Origin: Imperialibacter sp. EC-SDR9
Lineage (GTDB): Bacteria > Bacteroidota > Bacteroidia > Cytophagales > Cyclobacteriaceae
DNA: 64,000 bases
NCBI RefSeq assembly: GCF_902498805.1
Contig: NZ_LR701598.1
Location: 1 to 64,000 of the forward strand
Direction: 5' to 3'
The translations under genes were made by a program, and so were the position numbers. Positions 8,183 to 17,715 of this stretch are shown one piece after another. Each line of letters begins with the position of its first letter. Positions within the stretch are counted from its first letter, which is position 1. The notes beneath the pieces were generated by a model. That model made no database searches, was not told the DNA's origin, and saw only the letters and a list, made by a program, of their open reading frames with translations.

Positions 8183-10447
8183 CTACTCCGTCCTTAAAGC
8201 CTCCACCGGATTAGTTGCGGCGGTCTTCCATGTTTGGAGAACCATGATCGCAGACGAAATTACTATGAGTAAAACACCTGGAGCCAGCATCACCCAGGCG
8301 TCCAATGTGGTGGCGTAAGCATAGCCTGCCAACCACTCTGTGCCGTAGTAGTAAACAACCAGCATCGACAGACCTGTTGCGCCACCTATCCATGCTACGT
8401 ATCCAACATTTACCTGTCGAATTACTTGTTCAATCGTTGCACCTAACACTTTTCGGATGGCAATCTCTTTGAAACGCTTTCGCACAAAGAAACCTGTGAG
8501 CGAGGCCAATCCTATGCAGGAGATAAAAACGGCAACAAAAGACAGCGCTTTCAATACCACCGCCAACTCGCTCGCCTCGTGGTGTTTCTGCAAGTAAATA
8601 TCGGAAAGAGCCAGGAGCTCAAACGGACGACCATCATACAGCCGATCCCATTCGGCCTTAACTTTGGTCTGCGCCGTTGTTTTGGCACGCTCATCGATGC
8701 GCATGGTCAGGTACCCCGAGGATGGGTCTTCCAAAGACATCAACAAAGGCCCGATTGGCGATGCCAGGCTGTTAAAATGAAAATCGGACACAACTCCCAA
8801 AAAGGCTTCCCTGGATTCCGGTTCGGGATAAAGATCCTGTCTATTGATCAGGGCTTCATTCACAATGAAACCTGTGTCGGGCAAAAAGATCGGTTCTCTT
8901 TCAAATGACACGTTAAGCGTATTGAGAAAGTTCTTGTCAATCGAAATATAGGCGACAAACTCAAGCTCTTTTTGCTCCCCTACAGGTTGCAGAATTCCGC
9001 CCGTTCCGACGAATGGAAGTCCGCTGGAAATAGTAGCGCTTTGCACCTCTGGGATAGTAAGAAGTCGATCTCGCAGCAGGCGTAAATCCGTTTCAGCAGA
9101 TGGACTGGGGATATACCACAAGTCATCGATGGCAAAACCCAGTGGCTTGGCCATAATGTAATCGGTCTGTTTATCAACCAGCAAGGTGCCTCCGATGAGT
9201 GTGCAAGCGATCAAGAACTGTAGCCCAACCATCGACTTGAGCAGCCATCTGCGCTCGCCCAGTTTGAACTTGCCAGCGATAACGTCCTTCGGTAGTACTT
9301 TACTAAAGAGTGCACCTTGAATCCCTGCTAGCAGAGCAGTGACGCTCACCATGAGCATTACAAGAAAAGTAGCGCTTACATCAAAAGCAGAACTATCGAT
9401 CTTCAAGTAGGGCAAAACCTCCCCACTGGTGAATTGTATGAAAGAGACACTTAACATAGCAGCCAGAAAAACAACGACCGCTGACTCCACCAAAAACTGT
9501 AGCAGCATTTGGGCAGGAGTAATGCCCAGTACCTTTTTCACGCCCATTTCTCTGCCACGAAAGAGCGTTTTGACCTGAGTAAGATTGATAATATTGAAAA
9601 TGGAAATAAAAAGAATGATCGTTGAGATCATGCCCAGCATATTAATCATTTCCTGGTTAGCGCTTCGTAAAAGTGGCCCATTATCCATCTCCACCAAGTA
9701 CATATTTTCTACACTAACAAGCGTATAACGAATCACGTCAATAAACTTGTCCATGTTCGCTGACTCCTCATCTACTTTTTGGTTCAGGGCTACTATATCG
9801 GCGTCGGGCCTGATATTCACATACACCAGGCCTTGCGAATATTCCATCTTTTTGCTTGGAAGCGGAATGGCCAATACGTTGACCGTCAAGTGAGAATTGG
9901 TAGGGAAATCCTTAAAAGTGCCAGCTACCGTGTACTTCCCTTCTTTCAGATCGATTGCCTCTCCGACAGGGTCTACACTTCCAAACAGTTTCATTGCTGT
10001 GGAATGATTGAGAAGTACAGTCCCAGGCTCAAAGCTGTTTTTTATATCAAAATAACTTGAATCAAACAGCAAGACAGCTTCTGCTTCAGTGTAGGCCCAT
10101 AGCTTTTCGGTGAACATTTTACCTTTCACGGTTATTTCTTGCTCCCCTCCCTCCTGATAAACAGGCACACTAAAATTCACCTCTGGGAAATGATCCTCCA
10201 TGTACTGTGCATTTGAGATGGGAAGGACTGGAAACCTAATCGGTGAATCGATGGCGTCGTTGTTCTTAAGGCGATAAGTATGCTTCGGATCAGCAAAATG
10301 ACGATCTGCGCTGTACTCATGCCAAATAAAACTGAACGTAAAAAAACAAGCTGTAAAAGCCAGCGCCAGCCCGACAATGCTTGACAGCGTATAGCCCTTT
10401 TCCTTTTTCAGGTGGCGGAAGGCGAGAAGTATGTGGTTTTTTAGCAT
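8183..10447 (-). CDS. ABC transporter permease, MacB/FtsX type (array member 7)
   Basis: A 754-aa permease, the shortest of the eight; the second periplasmic domain is about 50 residues smaller than in its neighbours. It starts MLKNHILLAFRHLKKEKG with TM1 at ~18-38. The first FtsX unit carries REMGVKKVLGIT and the last carries KEIAIRKVLGAT in place of the usual RTKEIGIRKVLGA. The C-terminus is NPVEALRTE. It follows array member 6 after 27 bp and must be cotranscribed with it. Its stop codon abuts the convergent PIN toxin. A truncated second copy of its 3' end lies beyond the toxin module. Confidence 0.9.
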   Translation of the reverse strand: MLKNHILLAFRHLKKEKGYTLSSIVGLALAFTACFFTFSFIWHEYSADRHFADPKHTYRLKNNDAIDSPIRFPVLPISNAQYMEDHFPEVNFSVPVYQEGGEQEITVKGKMFTEKLWAYTEAEAVLLFDSSYFDIKNSFEPGTVLLNHSTAMKLFGSVDPVGEAIDLKEGKYTVAGTFKDFPTNSHLTVNVLAIPLPSKKMEYSQGLVYVNIRPDADIVALNQKVDEESANMDKFIDVIRYTLVSVENMYLVEMDNGPLLRSANQEMINMLGMISTIILFISIFNIINLTQVKTLFRGREMGVKKVLGITPAQMLLQFLVESAVVVFLAAMLSVSFIQFTSGEVLPYLKIDSSAFDVSATFLVMLMVSVTALLAGIQGALFSKVLPKDVIAGKFKLGERRWLLKSMVGLQFLIACTLIGGTLLVDKQTDYIMAKPLGFAIDDLWYIPSPSAETDLRLLRDRLLTIPEVQSATISSGLPFVGTGGILQPVGEQKELEFVAYISIDKNFLNTLNVSFEREPIFLPDTGFIVNEALINRQDLYPEPESREAFLGVVSDFHFNSLASPIGPLLMSLEDPSSGYLTMRIDERAKTTAQTKVKAEWDRLYDGRPFELLALSDIYLQKHHEASELAVVLKALSFVAVFISCIGLASLTGFFVRKRFKEIAIRKVLGATIEQVIRQVNVGYVAWIGGATGLSMLVVYYYGTEWLAGYAYATTLDAWVMLAPGVLLIVISSAIMVLQTWKTAATNPVEALRTE

Positions 10448-10474
10448 AGGTGGTTGGTTTTTAAAATGGTCGAT

Positions 10475-12832
10475 TTATTCATTCCGTAAGGAGTCCACTG
10501 GATTGGCTGAAGCGGCTTTGACCGATTGGTAGCCTACGGAAAGCAACGTGACAAGCAACATGACAAGCGATGTGGAGAGGTAAGTGCTCCAGCTGATTTG
10601 GGTTCGGAAGGCATAGTCCGACAAGTATTCGTTGACTAAATACCAGGCAACCGGGAGGCCAGCGAGTAGGCTAAAGCTAAAGAGGGCTATAAAATCATTG
10701 CCCAGCATAACAACAAGGCCCCAAACGGATGCTCCCATTACTTTTCGGATGCCTAATTCTTTGGTTCTTCTTTCAGCGGTGAAAGACGCCAAGCCAACGA
10801 GCCCCAAACAAGAAATCAGGATGGCAATGACTGTAAAACTCAGTGAGAGCTTTCCCACCACTGCCTCTGTTCGGTATTCCCTGTCAAAAACTTCGTCGAG
10901 AAAGGTGTATTCGAAAGGGTAATCTGCGTTGTGCTGCTCAAAGACGCCCTGCACCTGGGCAACAGTTTCAGCAACTGGCCCCTGCCCCCCTAGCTTGATG
11001 AAGTAGTGTGACCCGATATTTTCAGAATACATGAATATCATGGGCTCTATGCCAAACCTCAAATTGTTGTTGTGAAAGTCATCTGTAACACCAACAACTT
11101 TCCCTTTTCCATTCCACATTTCAAGGTCTGCTCCTATCGCATGTTCAAGATCCAATCCCATGACCTCGGCAGCTTTCTTGTTGATAATGTAATTGGAGGC
11201 ATCCTGACCGCCAATAAAATTTCGACCTCCTTGCATTCTGATATTCATTGTCGGAATGAACTCTGCATCGCAGCGGTATATTTTGAAGGTAATGGAGGAG
11301 TTGTCGGGCTTGCCAGCCCACACCGGATCGGTGGTCGTAATGGGAACAGTAAATATATTATTGCCTCCAAAGGCTATGCTTTTCACCGCAGCCAGCTGAT
11401 TCAAATCATTTTTAATGGCTGGATAATTTTTGTCTGTGCCTTCATTGCGGTCAACGACAATGATATTCTCCTTTTCAAACCCAAGGTTTCTTTCACCGAT
11501 GAAAACAATTTGCTTGTACACCGTAATACTCCCTATGATCAGTATGAGTGACGTGGTGAATTGAACTACCACAAGTGTTTTGCGCAGCGTGTTTCCTGTG
11601 AGGCCGGCCTGTGTATTTCCCTTTAATACTTTCGCAGGATGGAATGCTGACAAAACAAATGCCGGGTAGCTTCCAGCGAGTAATCCGCAAATAGCCGCCA
11701 CGCCAAGAATGCCAAACGTGAGCACCGGACTGGTGAAGTCTAATTCAATAGACTTGGCAGTGATGTCGTTAAAGAGTGGAAGGAGCATCTGCACAATCCC
11801 CATAGCGAAAAGCAGCGCAATGAAAGACAGCAGCACCGACTCGGTCATAAACTGAATAACGAGGTCAGATTTTCGGGCACCTATCGATTTCCTAACGCCC
11901 ACTTCACGGCTTCTATTAGCAGAACGGGCCGTTGAAAGGTTCATGAAATTGATGCAAGCCATGACAAGGATCAAGAGGGCCACAGCACCAAAAAGGAAAA
12001 CCTGTTGTATTCTTCCGCCGGTGTTGTTCCCGTTTTCAAACTCCGAATAAAGCCTCGACTTCAGGTAGGGAAATAATAATGGGGTGGTTGAACAATCGGC
12101 ACAGTTGCTTTTAATCAGCCCAGACAGCTTTTGGTCGGCCGCATCCCTGGAGTCAGCCGATTTCAACATCACCGCTGTCTTGCTGCCGCCACTTCTCCAG
12201 TTTTGTGTCCACGGATTTTCCTTGACGAAAGCTTCAAAAGGAACAACAAAGTCAAACTGAAGGGTTGAGTTTTGTGGAATATTTTCAAAAACGCTGGTGA
12301 CCATTAGTTCGCTGGATTCTCCCAGGCGCAGCGTTTTACCAATGGGGTCTTCCTTTTCGAACAGCTTTTTGGCGAGGTTCTCAGCGATAGCGATTGATTT
12401 AATGTCGGTGAGCGGTTGGGTGGGATCACCACTTACGATGGGGAAACTGAATACCTCAAATAGCGCCGGGTCGGCGTAAATTCCACTTTCATTGAAGGCA
12501 TTGGACTCATGCTTTACCAACAGCTCTGTTTCCATGCTGTATTGAGTAGCTAATTCCACTTCAGGAATTTGGCTTTCTATTACGGCTTTCAATTTTGCGG
12601 GAGTAGCCGCATAGGTTTCAATACTGCCATCCGGATATTCGCCATTGACCAGCACCTGGAAAATGCGGTCACCATTTGCATGAAACCGGTCGAACGACAA
12701 TTCATCTGTCACCCACAGGAGGATAAAAACATTGGCAGCAAGGCCAACTGTCAGTCCGAGGATATTGATAAATGCATAACCCTTGTGACGGAGCAAATTG
12801 CGCCAGGCGATCAAAAAGTAGTTTTGTAACAT
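10475..12832 (-). CDS. ABC transporter permease, MacB/FtsX type (array member 6)
   Basis: A 785-aa permease: N-terminal NYFLIAWRNLLRHKGYAF and TM1, a MacB periplasmic domain (~45-270), a first FtsX unit with REVGVRKSIGARKSDL, a second periplasmic domain (~430-650) and a last FtsX unit with RTKELGIRKVMGAS. The tail is NPVDSLRNE. Two cysteines in the first periplasmic domain (NCADCS, near residue 235) are unusual for this array and could form a disulphide. It is cotranscribed between members 5 (31 bp upstream) and 7 (27 bp downstream). Confidence 0.9.
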   Translation of the reverse strand: MLQNYFLIAWRNLLRHKGYAFINILGLTVGLAANVFILLWVTDELSFDRFHANGDRIFQVLVNGEYPDGSIETYAATPAKLKAVIESQIPEVELATQYSMETELLVKHESNAFNESGIYADPALFEVFSFPIVSGDPTQPLTDIKSIAIAENLAKKLFEKEDPIGKTLRLGESSELMVTSVFENIPQNSTLQFDFVVPFEAFVKENPWTQNWRSGGSKTAVMLKSADSRDAADQKLSGLIKSNCADCSTTPLLFPYLKSRLYSEFENGNNTGGRIQQVFLFGAVALLILVMACINFMNLSTARSANRSREVGVRKSIGARKSDLVIQFMTESVLLSFIALLFAMGIVQMLLPLFNDITAKSIELDFTSPVLTFGILGVAAICGLLAGSYPAFVLSAFHPAKVLKGNTQAGLTGNTLRKTLVVVQFTTSLILIIGSITVYKQIVFIGERNLGFEKENIIVVDRNEGTDKNYPAIKNDLNQLAAVKSIAFGGNNIFTVPITTTDPVWAGKPDNSSITFKIYRCDAEFIPTMNIRMQGGRNFIGGQDASNYIINKKAAEVMGLDLEHAIGADLEMWNGKGKVVGVTDDFHNNNLRFGIEPMIFMYSENIGSHYFIKLGGQGPVAETVAQVQGVFEQHNADYPFEYTFLDEVFDREYRTEAVVGKLSLSFTVIAILISCLGLVGLASFTAERRTKELGIRKVMGASVWGLVVMLGNDFIALFSFSLLAGLPVAWYLVNEYLSDYAFRTQISWSTYLSTSLVMLLVTLLSVGYQSVKAASANPVDSLRNE

Positions 12833-12863
12833 TTTAACAGTCTTTTTCTTTCTTGAATTTAAC

Positions 12864-15287
12864 TTATTCTGTCCTCAAAGCCTCCACCGGATTCACTCTC
12901 ACTGTCTTAAGCGTATGATAAAGCAAAGTGATCATGGCTATACCCAACAGTATTCCGAGCGGCAGTGCAAATTCCCTCCAGCCCAGCTCCATTCGGTAGG
13001 CATAGCTATTGAGCCATTCCTCCATCAGGAAGTAACACACAGGAAGCGCCACCGCTGCGCTTATCAGCAGCAACGCAAGAAACCGACTTGAAAACAACAC
13101 CGCAAGCCCAGAAAACGAAGCGCCCAGCACCTTCCGAATACCTATTTCTTTCGTGCGCTGGATGGCTTCAAAGGAAGCAAGACCAAACAGCCCTAGGCAG
13201 GCGATAACGATGGCGATGAAGGAAAAGCCGCCGAAAGCCTGCTGAATTTGCTGGTCGGCGGCATACTGCTGCTCGAACGACTCATCAAGAAAATAGTGGT
13301 CGAAAGGGTTGCCGGGAAAAAACTCCTGATAGGCTTCCCGGACTTCCGCCACTGCCTGCTGTGTTGCGCCTGGAGCTATCTTAAAGAGGAAGTACGAAGG
13401 CGCCTGCTGGTCCAGGTAGTAGATCATTGCCTCAATCTCGCTACCCAAGCCATACTGATGGTGGTCTTTCACCACACCCACGATAGTCCAGGCGCCAAAG
13501 TCGTCATCCATGTAGCGAATCGTCTCTCCTAATGCTTCTTCGGCATCGGCATACTGGAGCAGCTTCAGCGCCGATTCGTTGACAACTACGGCCCGCTTGT
13601 CAGTCTCAAGGTCAGGGTTGAAATCACGCCCGGCTACGAACTCCATATCTACAAGTGAAAGAAAATAAGGATCAATAGCGCCCTGCCCATATTTGTCGCT
13701 GGCACCTTTCCCCTCCGCTAACTGCCTCGCATAGTTGTAAAAAATTGGTTCTCCCGGCACCACCACACTCCTGGATGCATTCACAACACTCCTGCCCGAC
13801 AGCAGCTCGTTACGAAACAATCGGAACTTCTCCTCCTGATCGCCCGATACAGCGTCGGGGGCAAGCGCCACCACTACCTGGTCCAAGTTGATACCCAGGT
13901 CCTGCGAAAACATAAAGTCTACCTGGTTCCTGACGGTAAAGGTGGTTACCAAAAGTGACAACGACAGACCAAACTGCACGGCCACCATGGTCCTGCGAAG
14001 AAGTACCCCACCTGTAGAATGCGCCACCCGGCCCTTTAGAATAGCCACTGGCTGGTAGGATGAAATGACCCTGGCAGGATAATAGCCCGCAAGAAACGAG
14101 CCCAGGGCAACGACAGCTGCCATGGGAAGCAGCAGTTCGCTTTCCAGCATCACCCCCCAGCCTCCAGCGGTGGGTATCACCGACTGAAGCAGCGGCTGGG
14201 CAAACTGAAACATGGTAACTGCAAGGATAAGCCCCATCAGGTTAATAAGCAGCGCCTCCAACAAAAACTGCCCCATGAGCTGGTACTTGCCAGCCCCAAC
14301 CACTTTTTTGATGCCAACTTCACGGGCCCGTTCCAGGCCCTTGGCAGTGCTCAGGTTGATATAGTTGAGCCAGGCAATGACCAATATCACCAGCGCAGCC
14401 ACCATGAGTATGGAAACCACCAGGTAGCTGCCGTTGGGCTTCATTTCCTGTGTATAGTGCGAGTGCAGATGAATATCCTCCAGTGGCATCACACTTGCAG
14501 TGGGCTTGTCTCCTTCGCTCCAGTCGTTGAAGGCCTCGTTGGCAGCCAGCCATGGGTTCAGCTTGGCATTCAGTTGCTCTTTTGTAGTGCCGGGAGCAGT
14601 GAGCAGGTAGGTGTAAAAGTTCACCCAGTAAAAGCTCCCGTCGGCATAAGAACCTGGGTGAATATAGGTGTCAAAGGAAATAACCAGGTCTCCCTCCATA
14701 TGGGTGTTGGCCGGCATATCTTCCATCACGCCCGTCACCTGCAGGTTCATGTCCCAATCGTCGCCCTCCTTGAGGCGGAGAATTTTGCCGAGCGGATCGG
14801 TGCCCGGAAAGTAGCGATCGGCTGCCGACTGGCTCAGCACTACCTTGTTGGGTCCGTCCAGCACACTTTCCCTTTCACCAGACACCAGCGGCAAGGAAAA
14901 CACAGTAAAGAAGCCCTGACTGGCGAACAAGATTTTCGCCTCATTAAAAACCTTGTCCTGATAACTGACATTCACAGGGCTAAAGGTTTTGTAGATTCTG
15001 GTCATTGATTCAACCTCCGGAAAATCGGCAACGAGCTTAGGGCCTGCACCCGATGCTGCCTTTGGGAGTGCCAATGCCGTCTCACCTTCCTGATTGATGC
15101 TCCAGTCTACCCTGAATATGCGCTCCTTGTTTTCGAAAAACTGGTCGTAGCTTTGCTCAAAAGCCACATATTGCATAATCAGCAGACTGGTGGCGATGCC
15201 TACAGCGAGCCCACCCACATTGATAAAAGTGAGGAGTTTGTTTCTGGTGATGTTGCGCCAGGCTATTTTGAGGTAGTTGAAAAGCAT
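12864..15287 (-). CDS. ABC transporter permease, MacB/FtsX type (array member 5)
   Basis: An 807-aa permease that begins the second permease operon (members 5-6-7, originally also 8). It starts MLFNYLKIAWRNITRNK with TM1 at ~20-42. The FtsX signatures are REVGIKKVVGAGKYQL and RTKEIGIRKVLGASFSGL, and the tail is RVNPVEALRTE. It is a lipoprotein- or small-molecule-export type permease; the substrate is unknown. Its upstream region has the same candidate sigma-54 element and tandem operators as the first operon, which suggests control by the NtrC-type regulator at 31.4 kb. Confidence 0.9.
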   Translation of the reverse strand: MLFNYLKIAWRNITRNKLLTFINVGGLAVGIATSLLIMQYVAFEQSYDQFFENKERIFRVDWSINQEGETALALPKAASGAGPKLVADFPEVESMTRIYKTFSPVNVSYQDKVFNEAKILFASQGFFTVFSLPLVSGERESVLDGPNKVVLSQSAADRYFPGTDPLGKILRLKEGDDWDMNLQVTGVMEDMPANTHMEGDLVISFDTYIHPGSYADGSFYWVNFYTYLLTAPGTTKEQLNAKLNPWLAANEAFNDWSEGDKPTASVMPLEDIHLHSHYTQEMKPNGSYLVVSILMVAALVILVIAWLNYINLSTAKGLERAREVGIKKVVGAGKYQLMGQFLLEALLINLMGLILAVTMFQFAQPLLQSVIPTAGGWGVMLESELLLPMAAVVALGSFLAGYYPARVISSYQPVAILKGRVAHSTGGVLLRRTMVAVQFGLSLSLLVTTFTVRNQVDFMFSQDLGINLDQVVVALAPDAVSGDQEEKFRLFRNELLSGRSVVNASRSVVVPGEPIFYNYARQLAEGKGASDKYGQGAIDPYFLSLVDMEFVAGRDFNPDLETDKRAVVVNESALKLLQYADAEEALGETIRYMDDDFGAWTIVGVVKDHHQYGLGSEIEAMIYYLDQQAPSYFLFKIAPGATQQAVAEVREAYQEFFPGNPFDHYFLDESFEQQYAADQQIQQAFGGFSFIAIVIACLGLFGLASFEAIQRTKEIGIRKVLGASFSGLAVLFSSRFLALLLISAAVALPVCYFLMEEWLNSYAYRMELGWREFALPLGILLGIAMITLLYHTLKTVRVNPVEALRTE

Positions 15288-15326
15288 GGGACTTCTTTTA
15301 GTGTTTTGGTCCGATGATTCTTACAT

Positions 15327-15432
15327 GCCATAAGATGTGCCAAACGTCAAAATACTAAAAATCAGGTAACTACAACGAAAACCAGCAGCAAAGTGCACCA
15401 AAATGAAACACTTCATTGTTTCATTTTGAAAC
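15327..15432 (-). promoter_or_regulatory. Candidate sigma-54 promoter and tandem activator sites for the second permease operon
   Basis: On the minus strand, TGGCACATCTTATGGC (15327-15342) has a consensus -24 element. The -12 position reads GG, with GC one base further, so it is imperfect. The -24 GG lies 53 bp before the start codon. Upstream are two 15-bp sites whose starts are 23 bp apart. The first is GCACC-AAAAT-GAAAC (15395-15409), with only the right half conserved. The second is GTTTC-ATTTT-GAAAC (15418-15432), a perfect inverted repeat. The same arrangement occurs before array member 1. Confidence 0.6.
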
Positions 15433-15454
15433 GATTGGGATTCATCTTTCTGGT

Positions 15455-15499
15455 GCTTGAACGGACTCCCGGGGAGTCGGGGACGCACATAGTTCAAGC
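15455..15499. repeat. Nested hairpin
   Basis: GCTTGAAC (15455-15462) pairs with GTTCAAGC (15492-15499). Inside it GACTCCC and GGGAGTC (15464-15478) form a second perfect 7-bp stem with a 1-base loop. No T-run follows on either strand, so a terminator is unlikely. It lies at the island border between the permease operon promoter and the vapBC relic. Confidence 0.6.
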
Positions 15500-15520
15500 G
15501 TTCGTGGGGTGATTAACAGT

Positions 15521-15875
15521 TTATCCTATTGCCCAGTTTTCGAGTTCAATCCCTTCGAGTCTTTCAAATTCCCTCGTGTTTTGGGTAACCATGGTTAACT
15601 TGTTAGCAATAGCGGTGGATCCTATGAGTAAATCAAAATCGCTTAATTTCATGATGTTGAACCCTTGATTCTCTGATGTCAGAAACCATCTCCTCAGCAG
15701 TTCGGGTATCTTCCCATGCTCCAAACAAATGGTCAATACCCTTTTTCGTGTTTCTCTTTGGTTCAATTGAATTGGTCAATTCAATAATCAGCCTTTTCTT
15801 AGATTGGGTATCCATATTCTTAAGAAAGCCAAAATATCGGGATATTGATTTATCGCTTACTTCCAAAGTTGCCAT
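15521..15875 (-). pseudogene. Relic of a VapBC-type toxin-antitoxin pair with internal deletion
   Basis: Two overlapping frames. The upstream one (15633-15875, 80 aa, MATLEVSDKSISRYFGFL..) looks like an antitoxin, ending around EEMVSDIRESRV. The downstream one supplies only the last ~42 residues of a PIN toxin (SDFDLLIGSTAIANKLTMVT and NTREFERLEGIELENWA). The N-terminal ~85 toxin residues, including the first catalytic Asp, are missing. The junction falls where the antitoxin should stop, so a deletion fused the antitoxin 3' end to the toxin 3' end. The toxin cannot be active; the antitoxin may still be made. Confidence 0.72.
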
Positions 15876-16155
15876 AGCATAAAGTTACTTGATCTTACCA
15901 ATTATAACAGTTTTACCAGCTTCTTAGCTTTTGGTCAAGAATTAATTCTGCGGTTGCCCTGCCAAAACGAAAGGGAGATTCAGAGTTCACACATCAGCCT
16001 GGATGGGAACCCAAAACCTCAAAACCTTTTCGATTCGTCTTGAAACCAGCGCCAACTGGGGCTTGAGCATCCTCGTGCCTACCCTCAATATAATTCTTAT
16101 TAATTAATACTATCATATTATTATTTAGTATATTTATCTATTAATTAACACAATA

Positions 16156-16461
16156 ATGTTACTTATATCGATTCCAAAAGCACAGCAAAAGCTTGCGGCG
16201 AACATCAAAGCGCTGCGGTTGGCGCAGGGACTGACCCAGGAAGGTTTAGCGGAAAGAGCAGACCTGAGTTTGCCAACGCTGCGAAAGTTTGAGCAAAAGG
16301 GTGTACTATCCCTCCTTTCATTTATTAAGCTTTGCATGGCCCTTGGTTGCCTGGAGAAAATATTGGAGGCAACAACCAGCAGTCAGCCTCCATTTTCTTC
16401 CATTGACGACGTGCTGAAGGGCCAAAAGGCTACAACACCCAAACGAGGCTGGAAAAAATGA
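16156..16461 (+). CDS. hipB: HipB-type antitoxin (XRE family)
   Basis: A 101-aa protein with a Cro/C1 helix-turn-helix at residues ~12-65 (NIKALRLAQGLTQEGLAERA, LSLPTLRKFEQKG) and a basic C-terminal tail (KATTPKRGWKK) as in other HipB proteins. It overlaps hipA by 4 bp (ATGA). It is expected to bind HipA and repress the operon. The AT-rich upstream region contains TTAATTAA twice (near 16105 and 16137), which could be the operator. It reads opposite to the permeases on either side. Confidence 0.82.
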   Translation: MLLISIPKAQQKLAANIKALRLAQGLTQEGLAERADLSLPTLRKFEQKGVLSLLSFIKLCMALGCLEKILEATTSSQPPFSSIDDVLKGQKATTPKRGWKK

Positions 16462-17690
16462 GCCCTTACACTCCAGTGAAGGAAATAAGAGTTGGCCTTC
16501 AGTTTGCCAGCGACACGATTCCGGTAGGGCGACTGGCCATCCGGGACAATCTAATTTACTTCGAGTACAACCAGTCCTTTCTTGCGCTTGGCTTGCCCAT
16601 TTCTCCTTTCAAACTACCCCTTCAAACAGGGCTGCACAGCTTCGACCCATTTCTTTTTGAGGGATTGCCTGGCGTGTTTGACGACAGCCTGCCTGACGGC
16701 TGGGGGCACCTGCTCGTGGATCGCTTTTTAAAAAGCCAGGGTGTACAGCCTGCTGAATTTTCACCTTTGGACCGGCTGGCCATGGTTGGCACGACCGGTC
16801 CCGGCGCTTTGGTGTATGCACCCGATCACAGCAGCCAGGCGTCCGATAGCCCGCTTGACCTGAATAAACTGGCCAACCAGACCCGGGACGTGCTGAATGG
16901 GGCGGCCAGTGAGGTCTTAAAGGAATTGATTGACTTAGGTGGCTCCTCAGCAGGTGCACGGCCAAAAGTACTGGTGGGATTGGATGGGGAGAAAAAAAAT
17001 ATTATTCATGGAAAACACCGGCTGCCCGATGGCTATGAGCACTGGATGGTGAAGTTTCCCAACGCCAACGACGGTGATGATGCCGGAGCCATTGAGTTTA
17101 TCTACTCCCTGATGGCACGACAGGCGGGGCTGATCATGCCAGCCACTTACCTCTTTCCTGCTGCTAAAGGCCCTGGGTATTTTGCTGTCAAACGATTCGA
17201 CTGCTCGCCAGGGCGGCGTTGGCATATGCACACCGCCAGTGGACTGCTGCGTGCCGATTTCAGGGTGCCGGCGTTGGATTATGAAAACCTGCTTGAACTA
17301 ACACTGGCCCTCACAAAAGACGCCAGAGAAGTGGAGAAAATGTTCAGGCTGGCTGTTTTCAATGTGCTTGCTCACAACAGGGATGACCATGGAAAAAATT
17401 TCTCGTTTTTGATGGGTCAAACTGGAGACTGGACGCTCGCCCCTGCCTATGACCTGACCTTCTCTTCCGGCCCGGGAGGTCATCAAAGCACGATGGTGAT
17501 GGGTGAAGGCCAAGCCCCTGCCATTCCTCATTTGATCCAGCTTGGGAAGCAAACCCACCTTTCCAGCACTGACGTAACAGCCATCATCGATCAGACAGCT
17601 GAAGCACTTTCTCATTGGAAAGAGTTGGCAGGAACCTTTGGTGTGAAGGAAAATAATATAAAATTGATTAAATCCAGGATGCTAATCTGA
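16458..17690 (+). CDS. hipA: HipA-type Ser/Thr kinase toxin
   Basis: A 410-aa kinase of the HipA family, full length. It has the N-terminal HipA_N subdomain (~1-120), the glycine/serine-rich SSAGARPK loop (163-170), the VKF lysine (K199), the catalytic HNRDDHGKN (306-314, D309) and the metal-binding Asp in AYDLTFS. HipA phosphorylates a tRNA synthetase (GltX in E. coli), which leads to dormancy; the target here is unknown. All kinase residues are intact, so it is probably active. It is translated coupled to hipB and lies in the island between the two permease blocks. Confidence 0.88.
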   Translation: MSPYTPVKEIRVGLQFASDTIPVGRLAIRDNLIYFEYNQSFLALGLPISPFKLPLQTGLHSFDPFLFEGLPGVFDDSLPDGWGHLLVDRFLKSQGVQPAEFSPLDRLAMVGTTGPGALVYAPDHSSQASDSPLDLNKLANQTRDVLNGAASEVLKELIDLGGSSAGARPKVLVGLDGEKKNIIHGKHRLPDGYEHWMVKFPNANDGDDAGAIEFIYSLMARQAGLIMPATYLFPAAKGPGYFAVKRFDCSPGRRWHMHTASGLLRADFRVPALDYENLLELTLALTKDAREVEKMFRLAVFNVLAHNRDDHGKNFSFLMGQTGDWTLAPAYDLTFSSGPGGHQSTMVMGEGQAPAIPHLIQLGKQTHLSSTDVTAIIDQTAEALSHWKELAGTFGVKENNIKLIKSRMLI

Positions 17691-17715
17691 GAGTTACTTC
17701 ATCTTTCAGCCTGAC

